A stretch of DNA of 64,000 nt. It comes from Akkermansia muciniphila (lineage in GTDB: Bacteria; Verrucomicrobiota; Verrucomicrobiia; Verrucomicrobiales; V1-33). Below, in pieces: positions 23,933 to 33,325 of the stretch. The first letter of the stretch is position 1. Each line of letters opens with the position of its first letter. The notes under the pieces are model-generated. The model saw only the letters and a list, made by a program, of their open reading frames with translations. It made no database searches and was not told the DNA's origin. Location of the stretch: the NCBI GenBank assembly GCA_945900785.1, contig CAMDJM010000006.1, forward strand, positions 1-64,000, in the 5' to 3' direction. The position numbers were made by a program, and so were the translations under genes.

Positions 23933-24223
23933 TCACGGGGATTCACTTTCCATGGCATCGGCCAAGCAGCGCCAAACCTGAAAATAGCTGCAACGGAACC
24001 GGCGATAGCCCGTGGAGAAGGATAATCGTCGGAAAGCCCCCCGGCTTTCCGGCAACCCGCCGACTGGTGGGATCAGGCCCGGTCCGATGCATCAGGCAAT
24101 TTTCCCTACTTTGTGAAAGCCTGCAACGGGGAACCGCCGCAAAAATGGCTGACATTCATTGTCGCGGGACCAAGGAGGGCCTCAGTAACCTCATTTGAAC
24201 TCGGCGCTCCTGGCTTGCCACTC

Positions 24224-24952
24224 TTATTTGGGCTCCTGGGCCTTGATCACGATTTCCTGGTCGGAAGTGGAAAGTTTTTCGATGGCATAGACGAAGGTGC
24301 TGCCATTTTTGCGGCGGAAGGTTCCTTGGCCATTTTCCACTTTGACCAGTGTGGCAGCCATGGGCTTCCCATCGGTATTGGTCCAAGTGCGCTCGGCGAC
24401 CAGAATGGCGGGCTTAATCGTGGAGGAGGAAGAGATGGTGGATTCCCCGTCTTTGGAGTTCGTGGTCGTTTTCATGGCATCGCGCACGGCCCGTTCGAAA
24501 CCCTTATCATGCGGCGAACCTTCGAACAGCATGGTGCCATCCGATGCGAAGACCGCGCTGTGCGGGATCCCATTGAACTTCAATGGGCTGCGGGCTCCTT
24601 CCGTGACGGGAAATTTGATTTTTGAGGTCTTGATGGTTTTTAGGATTTCTTCTTCGGTGGCCTCCTGGGAGTGCGCTCCGATCACTTTCAGGCCTTTCGA
24701 CTCATGTCGTTTCGCGAGGCCATTCAGCATCGGCATGGAAGCCAGGCAGGGTCCGCAATGGATGCCCCAAAACTCGACCACGACAGGTTTCCCCTTCAGG
24801 GATTCTGCCGTCACGGTATCGCCAAAGAGGGTTTTTCCGAAGGTGAATTCGCTCAGGTTTACCTTGGCCGCGGTGGAGGGAGCCTCCTTGTCAGCGGCGA
24901 AGAGGGCGGTGGGCGGGCAAAGCAGGAGGAACAGGGCAGGGAGTAGTTTCAT
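24224..24952 (-). CDS. Exported thioredoxin-like protein fused to an SHD1 domain
   Basis: 242 residues. Signal peptide (1-20), then a TlpA/redoxin-like thioredoxin fold with the active site CGPC at residues 66-69 (VEFWGIHCGPCLASMP) and the cis-proline region GIPHSAVF. After a Ser-rich linker the C-terminus (about 186-242: RTWTNTDGKPMAATLVKVEN ... YAIEKLSTSDQE) matches the SLA1 homology domain 1, a small protein-interaction domain frequent in Planctomycetes and Verrucomicrobia. It probably acts as a periplasmic thiol-disulfide reductase tied to a partner through SHD1. The partner is unknown. Confidence 0.88.
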   Translation of the reverse strand: MKLLPALFLLLCPPTALFAADKEAPSTAAKVNLSEFTFGKTLFGDTVTAESLKGKPVVVEFWGIHCGPCLASMPMLNGLAKRHESKGLKVIGAHSQEATEEEILKTIKTSKIKFPVTEGARSPLKFNGIPHSAVFASDGTMLFEGSPHDKGFERAVRDAMKTTTNSKDGESTISSSSTIKPAILVAERTWTNTDGKPMAATLVKVENGQGTFRRKNGSTFVYAIEKLSTSDQEIVIKAQEPK

Positions 24953-25180
24953 GGCCGGAAGGGGCAGTCCAGCATGAATACACCTGTTTTTGCAGGGTGT
25001 CGATGGTTTTTATGAAAGGGCGTCAATCAATCAGCCCAACCACCATGGGGGTATCTTCAAAAAGCCTCGGAAAGTCTCACAGGTAATTATTAGGTTTAAG
25101 AAAACAATCTGGAATTTATTTTGATAATCTTCACATATAGTGGATAATTCAAGAAGGAAATGGCGGGATTGTAGGGCGGG
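24953..25180. other. AT-rich intergenic stretch
   Basis: 25080-25165 is markedly more AT-rich than the surroundings and likely holds a promoter for one of the flanking genes; I cannot fix a -35/-10 pair with confidence. Confidence 0.4.
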
Positions 25181-25839
25181 ATGCTGGATCCGCACTTAAA
25201 GATCGAACTGCTGCCGGACTCGCTGGCTGGCAGCGCCATGCCGACGGCACGCTACCGTTCGGACCTGCACCAATTCGAAATCGTTAAAAGCGGCACCGGG
25301 GCGATCCGATCAGTCTGGAGGACGACAAAACCTGGGACCTTGGGCTCTATGACCGCTCCGGCATCCCATCCGTCTGGGCGGTGGCGCAGCAGGCCGACGG
25401 CAAGCTGGTGCTGGGCGGCAAGTTCACGGCCTCCCACGGACTGGCCCGGCGCAATATTGCCAGAGTGGACATTGCCGGCAAGCCTGACCCTACCTTCAAT
25501 CCCGGCACGGGCTTTGATGGGGCAGTGCGCTCCCTGGCTATTCGTCCGGACGGCATGATCTGGGCCGGAGGCAACTTCACCAAATATAATAACAACGACA
25601 GCATGGGAGTCGCCCTGATCAGAGCGGACGGCACTTATGTGGGCGTCACTGCCCTTCCGGAAACCAGTGCTGTCAACTGGGTCGGGGTCAGCGGCTTCAC
25701 CCTGTATGTGGCTGGTTCCTTCGGCAAGATCGGCGGGATCCCCTGCGGCAACATCGCCGCCCTGGACCTGAATGGCAATCTTTCCAGCACTTTCGTGATT
25801 TTGCCAGGAACCAATGCCTCCATCAACACTTCCAACTAA
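25181..25839 (+). pseudogene. Delta-60 repeat protein remnant, probably frameshifted
   Basis: 25381-25839 encodes delta-60 repeats: DGKLVLGGKFTASHG, ARRNIARVDIAGKPDPTFNP, GFDGAVRSLAIRPDGMIWAG. The same frame is open upstream only to about 25288. A plausible N-terminal stretch continues in another frame from 25181 (MLDPHLKIELLPDSLAGSAM...), so a frameshift near the G-run at 25300 is likely. There is no signal peptide, although intact family members are exported. A half-copy of the GGAGCCCGGGGCTCC repeat sits directly after the stop. The family function is unknown. Confidence 0.55.
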
Positions 25840-25843
25840 AAAA

Positions 25844-25865
25844 GGAGCCCGGGGCTCCGGCCCGG
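25844..25865. repeat. Single arm of the repeat found at 7865-7964
   Basis: GGAGCCCGGGGCTCCGGCCC followed by GG at 25844-25865 matches the arm at 7866-7887. It lies between the delta-60 remnant and the sulfatase stop. It contains a hairpin (GGAGCCC/GGGCTCC). Confidence 0.8.
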
Positions 25866-25867
25866 TT

Positions 25868-27166
25868 TTAGTTCTCCCTGGCTTTCTTCTTCGATTTGCT
25901 GGCATGGCGGCCTGTGCCATCGCCGGCATCCGGAATGCCGCCAGCGGGATTCAAGCCGGCCAGCACGGCCGCGAGGCGGCTGCGGGCGGCGGTGGCGGTC
26001 GCGTCGGTGGACCCGGCGGGCACCATTTTTTCCTCGAAGGGAGCCCTGCTCATGTCGAAGAGTTCACCGAGGTGGTTGAGTTTCCAGTGAGCATCGCGCA
26101 CATACCACATGGCGGCCAGTTGATTGAAAATCCATTCCCGCGGGTGCCCGGGCCGGCCCAGCAATTGCGGGGCAAAGCTGTGGCCATCGAAGACAGTGCC
26201 GGCGGGCAATGGCGTTTCAGTCAACGAACTGAAGGTGGTGAGGAGATCTGTGGAGTCAATCAGATCCTGGCAGATTTTCCCGGAGGGGGTTTTGCCTGGC
26301 CAATTGGCAATAAAAGGCACGAGCCCGCCGCCCTCCAGCATGGATCCCTTCATGCCGGAAAGACTCCGCCCGCCGATGGTGGAAAACTCCAGTTGGCCTT
26401 TGGGGGTGCCGTTGTCGCCCATGAATAGAATCAGGGTGTTGCGGCGCAGGTTGAGGGCTTCGAGTTCGGCGATCAGCTTGCCGGCCAGCTTGTCCATGTA
26501 GAGCACGTTGTCGGCGAAGAGGTCTTTGCTGTCCGGCTTGCTGTCGGGAGTTGGTTGGATGTCGCCATGGACGTGGGACATGGGATAGTAGAGGAAAAAG
26601 GGCTTGGTCAGGTTCGCCTTGAGGAAGGCTGTGGCGCGTTGGTGCATGAGGTCAGGCATGTATTCGTCCGTGGCCAGTTGATGCTCCTCGCCGTTAATCC
26701 AGTAAGGTTCGAGGTGATCAGCTTTCCGGCTGCGGTAGACCCCGCTGCCCTTGAAGCGGAGGGATTCGTCGAAGCCTGCGGTCTCTGGCCCGCCGGGGAG
26801 TTGCCCCCATTTTCCAATGGCGGCAGTGGCGTATCCGGCTTTTTTGAAGAGCAGGCCCATCTGAAGCTCCCGGAGGGGCATCGCGGTGGAGGCGTCCTGG
26901 TTCGAGGAACCATTGCGGAAGGCATAGCGCCCTGACATGATGAGCGCCCGGGAGGGCCCGCACAGCGCTCCGGTAAAGGCGTGGGTGAAGCGGGTGCCCG
27001 TGGCGGCCAGTTGGTCAAGGTTGGGGGTTTTGCAATGGTCGGATCCATAACAACCCACATTGCCAATGCCGAGATCATCCGCCAGAATCAGAATGACATT
27101 TGGCGGAGCGGCGCTGGCCGCGCAGAGGGAAAGCAGCAGAGTTATAAAGAGAGAGGTGATGCGCAT
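25868..27166 (-). CDS. Exported sulfatase (formylglycine type)
   Basis: 432 residues. Signal peptide (1-19), then the sulfatase fold: PPNVILILADDLG with the metal aspartates, the modification motif CGPSRALIMSG with C69 to be turned into formylglycine, AAIGKWG, SHVHGD, and FMGDNGTPKG with the C-terminal metal residues. It hydrolyses sulfate esters in the periplasm or outside. It sits in tandem with a second sulfatase on the same strand 43 bases away, a layout usual in loci that degrade sulfated polysaccharides. The C-terminus is Lys-rich (SKSKKKAREN). No formylglycine-generating enzyme is visible in the window. Confidence 0.93.
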   Translation of the reverse strand: MRITSLFITLLLSLCAASAAPPNVILILADDLGIGNVGCYGSDHCKTPNLDQLAATGTRFTHAFTGALCGPSRALIMSGRYAFRNGSSNQDASTAMPLRELQMGLLFKKAGYATAAIGKWGQLPGGPETAGFDESLRFKGSGVYRSRKADHLEPYWINGEEHQLATDEYMPDLMHQRATAFLKANLTKPFFLYYPMSHVHGDIQPTPDSKPDSKDLFADNVLYMDKLAGKLIAELEALNLRRNTLILFMGDNGTPKGQLEFSTIGGRSLSGMKGSMLEGGGLVPFIANWPGKTPSGKICQDLIDSTDLLTTFSSLTETPLPAGTVFDGHSFAPQLLGRPGHPREWIFNQLAAMWYVRDAHWKLNHLGELFDMSRAPFEEKMVPAGSTDATATAARSRLAAVLAGLNPAGGIPDAGDGTGRHASKSKKKAREN

Positions 27167-27209
27167 GGGATGGGATCAGGTGAGGGGTTGGGATTGGGGC
27201 TGCAGGAAG

Positions 27210-28700
27210 CTAGGGGCTGGCCGCTGGCTTGGCCCCCTGCCAGCCCAGTTTCCATTGTTCCATGAGTTTGCTGACCAGACCGGCATGGGCTGGGTCCCTG
27301 GCGATGTTGGTGTTTTCCTGGGGGTCGGTCTGGTGATCGTAGAGTTCGATGGCGTCCACTTTGGCATGGTCCTGCTGGTCGGCCCAGACGGTGAAACGGT
27401 ATCGGTCGGTGCGCATGGAATAGCCCATCAGGCCCCCCCGGGGATACTGGCTGAAGGCGGCGGATTTCCACGGGTGCTCCGGGTTGTCCAGCAGAGGTTT
27501 CAGGCTGGTGCCTTCCAGGTGGGCGGGCAGAGGAAGGCCGGCGAGTTCCGAGAGGGTCGGGTAGATGTCCACAAATTCCACCAGAGCGGCGCAGTGGGCC
27601 CCTGCGTTTTTGGCCCCCGGGACCGAGAGGATGAGCGGGGCGTTGACATCGTTTTCGACATTGGTGTGCTTGCCCCAGGCGCGGTGTTCCCCCAGCTTCC
27701 AGCCATGATCGCCCCACAGAATGATGATGGTGTTTTGCTCAATGCCGAGGCGCTTCAATTCATCCAGAAGGAGGCCCACCTGGGCATCCATGTAGCTCAC
27801 CGAAGCATAGTAGGCGTGGCGCAGCTTGCGGGCCAGCCCGGTGGGCACATCCTCCTTTTTGGATGACATGCCCTGGTATTGATAGATTTCGCCATCAAAC
27901 TGCCGGACGGCATACTCCGGGGCTCCTTTGGGCAGAATGGGGTTGGGGGCCAATTCGATTTTGGCTTCATCGTAGAGGTCCCAATACTTTTTGGGCGCGA
28001 CCCACGGCAGGTGGGGTTTGATGAAGCCGACGGCGAGGAAAAAAGGTTCGGGTTTTTGACTGAGATCCTGCAGGGTGGTGCGGGCAAGGGCGGCCACCTT
28101 GCCGTCCTGGTAAGTATCGTCAGGCACATCGGCACATTCGTAGACCATGCCCTTGCGACCGGCTTCCCCTTCCGCGCCGGGAGTTTTTGATTCCGGGCGG
28201 TTTTTTTGCTTTTTGCCCGGCTTGCCAGAAGGGGAATTCCCCTCCTGGGGCAGGGCATATTTGGCGGCTGCGGGCACCTGCCACGGGACGGACCAGGAAG
28301 CTGGGTCATTGAGGCCGCCGTGGTAGATTTTTCCCATGCCCTGCACAAAGTAGCCGTGCTGCTTGAAATGCTGGCCCAGGGTGACGACCTCCGGCAGGGT
28401 ATCGCGGAAGTTGGTCGTGAGGTCCCAGACCTTGGTGGTGTCCGGCCGGGTGCCGGTCATGAGGCTGGTCCGGGAAGGCGAACAGAGGGACTGCTGGCAA
28501 TAGGCCCGGGTGAAGACCATGCCGGATTTGGCGAGGCGGTCGATGTTAGGGCTTTTGATATACTCTTTTCCATAACAGCCCAGTTCCGGCCGGAGGTCAT
28601 CGACCGCGATGAACAGCACGTTGGGCTTTCCGGCAGCCTCGCCGGGGCAGGGGATGGCGTGGAAAGTCAGGAGAAGGAGCAGGGTGCAGCGGATTTTCAT
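27210..28700 (-). CDS. Exported sulfatase, iduronate-2-sulfatase-like
   Basis: 496 residues. Signal peptide (1-22), then KPNVLFIAVDDLRPELGCYG, the modification motif CSPSRTSLMTG with C73, GMGKIYHGG, and ILWGDHGWKLGEHRAWGKHT. These blocks match the iduronate-2-sulfatase branch of the sulfatase family. A Lys/Gly-rich insertion lies near residues 155-180. It is transcribed in the same direction as the sulfatase at 25868 and probably co-transcribed, with this gene first. Substrate unknown; a sulfated glycan is likely. Confidence 0.93.
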   Translation of the reverse strand: MKIRCTLLLLLTFHAIPCPGEAAGKPNVLFIAVDDLRPELGCYGKEYIKSPNIDRLAKSGMVFTRAYCQQSLCSPSRTSLMTGTRPDTTKVWDLTTNFRDTLPEVVTLGQHFKQHGYFVQGMGKIYHGGLNDPASWSVPWQVPAAAKYALPQEGNSPSGKPGKKQKNRPESKTPGAEGEAGRKGMVYECADVPDDTYQDGKVAALARTTLQDLSQKPEPFFLAVGFIKPHLPWVAPKKYWDLYDEAKIELAPNPILPKGAPEYAVRQFDGEIYQYQGMSSKKEDVPTGLARKLRHAYYASVSYMDAQVGLLLDELKRLGIEQNTIIILWGDHGWKLGEHRAWGKHTNVENDVNAPLILSVPGAKNAGAHCAALVEFVDIYPTLSELAGLPLPAHLEGTSLKPLLDNPEHPWKSAAFSQYPRGGLMGYSMRTDRYRFTVWADQQDHAKVDAIELYDHQTDPQENTNIARDPAHAGLVSKLMEQWKLGWQGAKPAASP

Positions 28701-28900
28701 GGAAAGGATTACCTTGGGTCAGGAAACAGAGTGCAGTGTGCCCACCGGGCTGGACGATGCATCCGTTAAGAAGCACGCAATTGCGGGTGAAGGGCAGGGG
28801 GCAAAGGATGCCTGGGCCTGACACTATAGGATCCTGCCCCACAAGGTGAGGCAGGATCCAGGGTGGGGGTGGAATAAAAGGGAGAGGAGCGCCTGCCGGA

Positions 28901-30229
28901 TTAAGCCTGGGCGCTGGCGGAACGCTTCCGGCGGGCGAGGAACATGGCGCAAGTAGCGGCCAGGCAGGCGGTGCCGGTGGGCTCCGGGACGGGATTGTAG
29001 GAAAGCACCAGATTGTTGCCGCTTTGAGCCAGGGAGAAGGTGCCGGTAGCGGCATTTGCGGAGGTGAAGGTTCCTGTGTTGAGGGTCCAGTTGGCAGCGT
29101 CGAATCCGGTGACGCCGGCAGCCGTGCTGAGAACGGTCCAGCTTTGGCTCGTCTCTGCGAAGTTGGGGACGGCTCCGGCGGTGTTAAATCCAGTCAGGGA
29201 AAGCACATTCAGCAGATAGCTGGCGGAGCCACCGGTGAGGTTCAGGCTGCTGGCCAGGGAGACCTGATCGAAGTCCGTGCCGGCGGTGGTGCCGGTGAAG
29301 TTATTGACTTCCCAGTCGAGCGTGAAGGCTGCCCAGGTTTGCGCTGGCGTAAAGGAGAGGATGCCGGGGCTGTTGCCGGGGGCCAGGGTGTCACCCACAT
29401 TGTCCAGGGTGATCGCGGTATTGATCACGCCGGAGCCTGACAGAATGGCGCGGCTGGAAGGCCCGGAGCCATTCAGCACCGGAGCCTTGGTCAGGGCGGT
29501 GCTGCTGCTGTAGATAAGTTGTGCGCCAGCGGCGACCGTCACCGCGCTGCTGTTATTGATGGACCCGCTGCCGCCGATGACCAGGGTTCCGCCATTGACC
29601 GTGGTGCTGCCGGTGTAGGTGTTGACGCCATTCAGGTTGGTGAGGCCAGCCCCGGTAATCGTGAGCGATTGCGTGCCGTTTTGCCTGACGGCAGCGTCCA
29701 GCGTCAGGGTGGAGCCACTCTGGATGTTGAAATTCCCACTCTGGCGGAGTTGCACCGTCATGGGGAGAGTTGTGGTATTGTTATTAGTGGCAGAGATGGA
29801 CAGGTTGGAATTTCCGCTGAGGAAGATCAGATCCTGACTGCCCGTGCCCACGTTGGAAGGGACGTTGGCGTTGGTGAAGGCGGCAATGACTTCTGAAGAG
29901 GAGCCCGTGCTGCCCACCCGGATGGTCGGGGCATTGGTGGCCTGGCCGGCAATACCGTAGGAGGAGCCATTGGTGACGCTGATGGACTCGGTGTGGAAGT
30001 TGGTATTCGTCTGCAGCAGATTCAGCTGGGGGCCGGTGAAAAGCAGATCCTTGTAGGAACCGGCTGCGGTTCCATTGATTGGGGCGGAGTTCAGCGAATA
30101 GTTTTCATTGGTTCCGGTGAGGTTATCCGTGGCACCAGTGAAGGTATTGATGGTCCCGGCCATCCCTGGCAGGGTGAGGGCAGCAAAGGAGAGAGCGATG
30201 AGGGCGGCAGAGGCTGAAAAAGTGTCCAT
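28901..30229 (-). CDS. Autotransporter-type beta-repeat protein with PEP-CTERM signal
   Basis: 442 residues. A signal peptide (AALIALSFAALTLPGMA) is followed by an Asn/Thr/Gly/Ser-rich passenger containing the autotransporter-associated repeat GLTNLNGVNTYTGSTTVNGG, then ALILSGS-type segments (GDTLAPGNSPGILSF) and a C-terminal PEP-CTERM region: PVPEPTGTACLAATCAMF then RRKRS. It is probably a surface or matrix protein; no enzymatic motif is seen. The ATG at 30229 is preferred over the GTG two codons earlier. It lies directly downstream of a response regulator and kinase on the same strand, with a palindrome at 30285 between. Confidence 0.88.
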   Translation of the reverse strand: MDTFSASAALIALSFAALTLPGMAGTINTFTGATDNLTGTNENYSLNSAPINGTAAGSYKDLLFTGPQLNLLQTNTNFHTESISVTNGSSYGIAGQATNAPTIRVGSTGSSSEVIAAFTNANVPSNVGTGSQDLIFLSGNSNLSISATNNNTTTLPMTVQLRQSGNFNIQSGSTLTLDAAVRQNGTQSLTITGAGLTNLNGVNTYTGSTTVNGGTLVIGGSGSINNSSAVTVAAGAQLIYSSSTALTKAPVLNGSGPSSRAILSGSGVINTAITLDNVGDTLAPGNSPGILSFTPAQTWAAFTLDWEVNNFTGTTAGTDFDQVSLASSLNLTGGSASYLLNVLSLTGFNTAGAVPNFAETSQSWTVLSTAAGVTGFDAANWTLNTGTFTSANAATGTFSLAQSGNNLVLSYNPVPEPTGTACLAATCAMFLARRKRSASAQA

Positions 30230-30284
30230 GGGCACAAGGGATTTGAATCAATATGCCGCCCTAGGCCAGGGGAGGCAGAACTGC

Positions 30285-30304
30285 CATTGGCCACATGGCC
30301 AATG
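30285..30304. promoter_or_regulatory. Palindrome upstream of the PEP-CTERM gene
   Basis: CATTGGCC (30285-30292) and GGCCAATG (30297-30304) flank ACAT. It lies about 65 bases upstream of the PEP-CTERM start and 12 bases after the response regulator stop. No T-run follows on the minus strand, so an operator is more likely than a terminator. Its core differs from the CACGATCGTG sites. Confidence 0.55.
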
Positions 30305-30315
30305 CCGCGTAAAAT

Positions 30316-30939
30316 CTAGAGCTTGAGCAGGCCACGCTCGAAGGCCAAAGTCACGGCCTCGGTGCGGTCGATGGCCTGCAATTTCTCCAGAATGGCGGCG
30401 ACGTGGGCCTTGGCGGTGCGGCGGGTGATGCCGAGGATGCTGCCGATTTCCGGATTGGTCAGGCCCTTGCGCAGCAGGTGCAGCACTTCAATTTCGCGGG
30501 CAGTCAGGGTGGTGCCGGAGGCGCGGTCGGCGAGGCGGCTTTCCAGACCGTGGCTGAGCACGCGCTCGCCGGCGTGGGTGGCGATGATGGCGGCGGTGAG
30601 TTCCGCCGGGCGGGCGGTTTTGGAAACATAGCCGCAGGCCCCGGCTTCGAGGGCCTGGACAATGTCTTCCTCGGCGTCGGAGGAACTGAGCATCAGCACG
30701 TGGGATTTTGGCCAGCTGCTGCGGAGTTTCCGCAGGCACTCGATGCCGTCCATGCCAGGCATGGAGACGTCCAGCAGGGTGACATCCGGCAGGTGCTTGC
30801 GGTAAAGTTCCAGGCCGCCCGGGCCATCATCCGCTCCGGCGACTACCTGAAAGGCAGGGTTGGCGTTGAGCATATTGGCCAGGCCGGCCCGCATCACGGC
30901 GTGGTCGTCGATGAGGAGGAGTCTGATCGGGGATTTCAT
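30316..30939 (-). CDS. NarL/LuxR-type response regulator
   Basis: 207 residues. Receiver with IDDHA, phospho-acceptor D57 in TLLDVSMPGMDG, the switch region LMLSSSD and the lysine in GYVSKTAR. The LuxR helix-turn-helix is at about 143-205 (LTAREIEVLHLLRKGLTNPE ... ITRRTAKAHVAAILEKLQ). It follows the kinase gene by 24 bases and precedes the PEP-CTERM gene; the three genes run in the same direction. The kinase is its obvious partner. Confidence 0.94.
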   Translation of the reverse strand: MKSPIRLLLIDDHAVMRAGLANMLNANPAFQVVAGADDGPGGLELYRKHLPDVTLLDVSMPGMDGIECLRKLRSSWPKSHVLMLSSSDAEEDIVQALEAGACGYVSKTARPAELTAAIIATHAGERVLSHGLESRLADRASGTTLTAREIEVLHLLRKGLTNPEIGSILGITRRTAKAHVAAILEKLQAIDRTEAVTLAFERGLLKL

Positions 30940-30963
30940 GGGATTTGCAGGGTGAAGCAGGGT

Positions 30964-33177
30964 TCATGCGGAACCGGCAGGTTCTGCCAGGTCGTGGTCA
31001 AAGGGCCGGAGTGGGACCTCCACCGTGAGGCTGGTCCCGGTGCCGGGGTCGCTGGTGATTTTAAGGGTGCCATCCAGGCGCTCGGCCCGCTCCCGCATGC
31101 CTTCCAGGCCGAAGTGGCCTTCCTCAATGCCGGGCTGGGAGCCGGGGAGAAAACCGCGGCCATCATCATGCACGGTGAGCCGGAAACGCTGGCCGGAGTC
31201 CATGGAGGAGAGGCTGATCCTGACTTTGGTAGGCTTGGCGTGTTTGAGGGCATTGTGGGTGGCTTCCTGAACGATGAGCAGCAGATTGCCCGCGATAAAA
31301 TCAGCCAGGGGAGGCAGGGCCGCCGGGCGTTCCACCAGGATTTCCACGGGGTGGCCAGCGCTGATTTGCCGGGCAACGCGGCGGACGGCATCGGCGAAGT
31401 CGCGCTCGTTGAGTGGCAGGGCGCGCAGGGCCCAGACGGAGTTCCGCAGGTCTTCCTGGCCGCGCTGGACCATGCGGCGGGCGGTTTCCAGGTAATTGGC
31501 GGGGCGCTCGGCTTCCGGCAGGGATTCAGCCTCGCAGGCCTCTATCTGATAGCCAATGCCGGTCATGGTCTGGAGCACGGTATCGTGAAGATTCGCCGCG
31601 AGGCGGGAACGCTCGCGCAGGGCTGCCTGGAATTCCACGGCGGCATCGCGCCGGCCGCGCATTTCCTGGGCCAGCAGGCGGGTTTGCCTGGCCACCGTGC
31701 GGCGCAACAAGACCGCCCAAGTGAGGATGACGGCAGCCAGGGCAAGCACCCCGAGCAGGGCCGACCAGATGCGCGTGGTGGTCCACCACGACGGAGCGCT
31801 CAGGACCTTGATATCGCTGACGTCCCGCAGCAGGAGATCGAGCCGCAGTGGTTCCGTAAAATTGGCGGTCTGTCCGCCGGGCGCGTATTGCAGAGTGGCG
31901 ATGCCGCTGGCCTGGAGCTGGCTGCCGGGGAGTAAAGCACCGGTGGGACCTTTCAGGAAGGCGGTGGTGATCGCGTCGCCGCAGTCCAGTTCCAAGCGTT
32001 GCAGGCCATCGGCTGCGGGGCCTTGCAGGCTGAGCAGTTTACCCCTAACGCTGACCAGCAGGCCATCGCAGCCGGGCAGGCGGGCGGTGCGGCCGGCTTT
32101 CATGAGGGCAAAGATGCCGCTGATTTCCGACATGTTGATTGGCACGGCAGCGGGCGCGACCGCTGTGCCGGTGCGGCGGATCAGGGCACCGCTCAGGCCA
32201 GCCACATTGCGCCTGGTATCGATGAACCCGGTGGCCTCCACCCGGTCCCCCGGGGTGAGTACTAGCGGGCTGCTGGACTCCACGCGCACCGCGCAGTTCC
32301 CCTCCTGGAGAAAGAGAAAACTGCCCGGCACGTAATAAGTCAGGGTGCCTTCGATCCGCCGCCGGTGGCGGGGCCGGCCCTTGGGGGAATAGGCGTCCAG
32401 CGCACTCAGCGGCAGCTTTAGTGCGGCAAAGGCATCCGGTGGGGGAATGCGGAGGATCTCCACATCCTGTTCGTGGCTGATGATGAGGCGGGGGCAGACA
32501 AATTCCGAGCGCCAGTTCCGTGAGACCGCCGCCAGCCCTGTCATTTTGACTTCCGCATCCAGCAGCCGCGCCGGATCAAAGGCCGGCGTGCGCGGCAGGC
32601 GCGCCAGAAAGTGTCCCAGCCCCGTCTCTACCTTGACGAGCCAGCGGGAATCGTTTTCCTCGACAAAGCTTTGCACCACCCCCATGACCACCACCCGCTG
32701 CACATCCGCCGCGCCACTCATGAGACGGAACAGGGAAACGGCCTTGGCCGGGGGAAGCGGTTTTTCTCCTATCACGCTCAGCCGGGCCGGCAGAAAGATG
32801 GGCGCAAAGGCTCCGGCATCCAGCACCCCTTCCATCTCGATTTCCATGCCCTCGTGCAAGGTCAGGAAGATCTCCCGGTTCCCCTGCCACACTCCCTCCC
32901 GCAGCGCCGTGGAGACGGAGACCCAGATCCCGGTTTCATTTTCCTCCAGACAAAAGGAAGCCAGGCTGGCCGGGTTTTTGGCAGGAGAGGCCAGGCCTTC
33001 CCCGATCAGGGAAATGGTGCCCCGCACCTTAATTGCAGGGCGTTTCGCCGCCTCCACCCGGGGCGTGGCCAGCAATTCCGGGATCGGCGTCAGCGGCAGG
33101 TCCTCTGCCAGGGCGGGGCAGCATAACCCTCCTCCAAGGCAAGCCAGGAGGAGAAATGAGGGCAGACCAGTCAACAT
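30964..33177 (-). CDS. Membrane sensor histidine kinase (HisKA_3) with large periplasmic region
   Basis: 737 residues. Signal peptide (1-24), then a long extracytoplasmic part (about 25-470) made of repeated beta-rich modules of about 110-130 residues that look OB-fold-like (KVRGTISLIGEGLASP..., RVVVMGVVQSFVEEND..., RRIEGTLTYYVPGSFLFL..., VSVRGKLLSLQGPAADG). One membrane segment lies at about 471-491. The HisKA_3 box has H531 in SRLAANLHDTVLQ; the HATPase shows QEATHNALKHA, DDGRGFLPG and GHFGLEGMRERAE. It is first in an operon with the response regulator at 30316. Ligand unknown. Confidence 0.93.
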   Translation of the reverse strand: MLTGLPSFLLLACLGGGLCCPALAEDLPLTPIPELLATPRVEAAKRPAIKVRGTISLIGEGLASPAKNPASLASFCLEENETGIWVSVSTALREGVWQGNREIFLTLHEGMEIEMEGVLDAGAFAPIFLPARLSVIGEKPLPPAKAVSLFRLMSGAADVQRVVVMGVVQSFVEENDSRWLVKVETGLGHFLARLPRTPAFDPARLLDAEVKMTGLAAVSRNWRSEFVCPRLIISHEQDVEILRIPPPDAFAALKLPLSALDAYSPKGRPRHRRRIEGTLTYYVPGSFLFLQEGNCAVRVESSSPLVLTPGDRVEATGFIDTRRNVAGLSGALIRRTGTAVAPAAVPINMSEISGIFALMKAGRTARLPGCDGLLVSVRGKLLSLQGPAADGLQRLELDCGDAITTAFLKGPTGALLPGSQLQASGIATLQYAPGGQTANFTEPLRLDLLLRDVSDIKVLSAPSWWTTTRIWSALLGVLALAAVILTWAVLLRRTVARQTRLLAQEMRGRRDAAVEFQAALRERSRLAANLHDTVLQTMTGIGYQIEACEAESLPEAERPANYLETARRMVQRGQEDLRNSVWALRALPLNERDFADAVRRVARQISAGHPVEILVERPAALPPLADFIAGNLLLIVQEATHNALKHAKPTKVRISLSSMDSGQRFRLTVHDDGRGFLPGSQPGIEEGHFGLEGMRERAERLDGTLKITSDPGTGTSLTVEVPLRPFDHDLAEPAGSA

Positions 33178-33325
33178 CAGGACTTTCCCTACGGGCTGGA
33201 AAACCGCGTGACAAGACTCAAATCGCCCGATGGAGCAGGGCGGGGAAGGGGACTGGGCCCTGCGGACGCTGCGTGTGGCGAAAAAATGACTTTCCCCGAC
33301 AACGTATTTATGATTCCGTCAGGCG

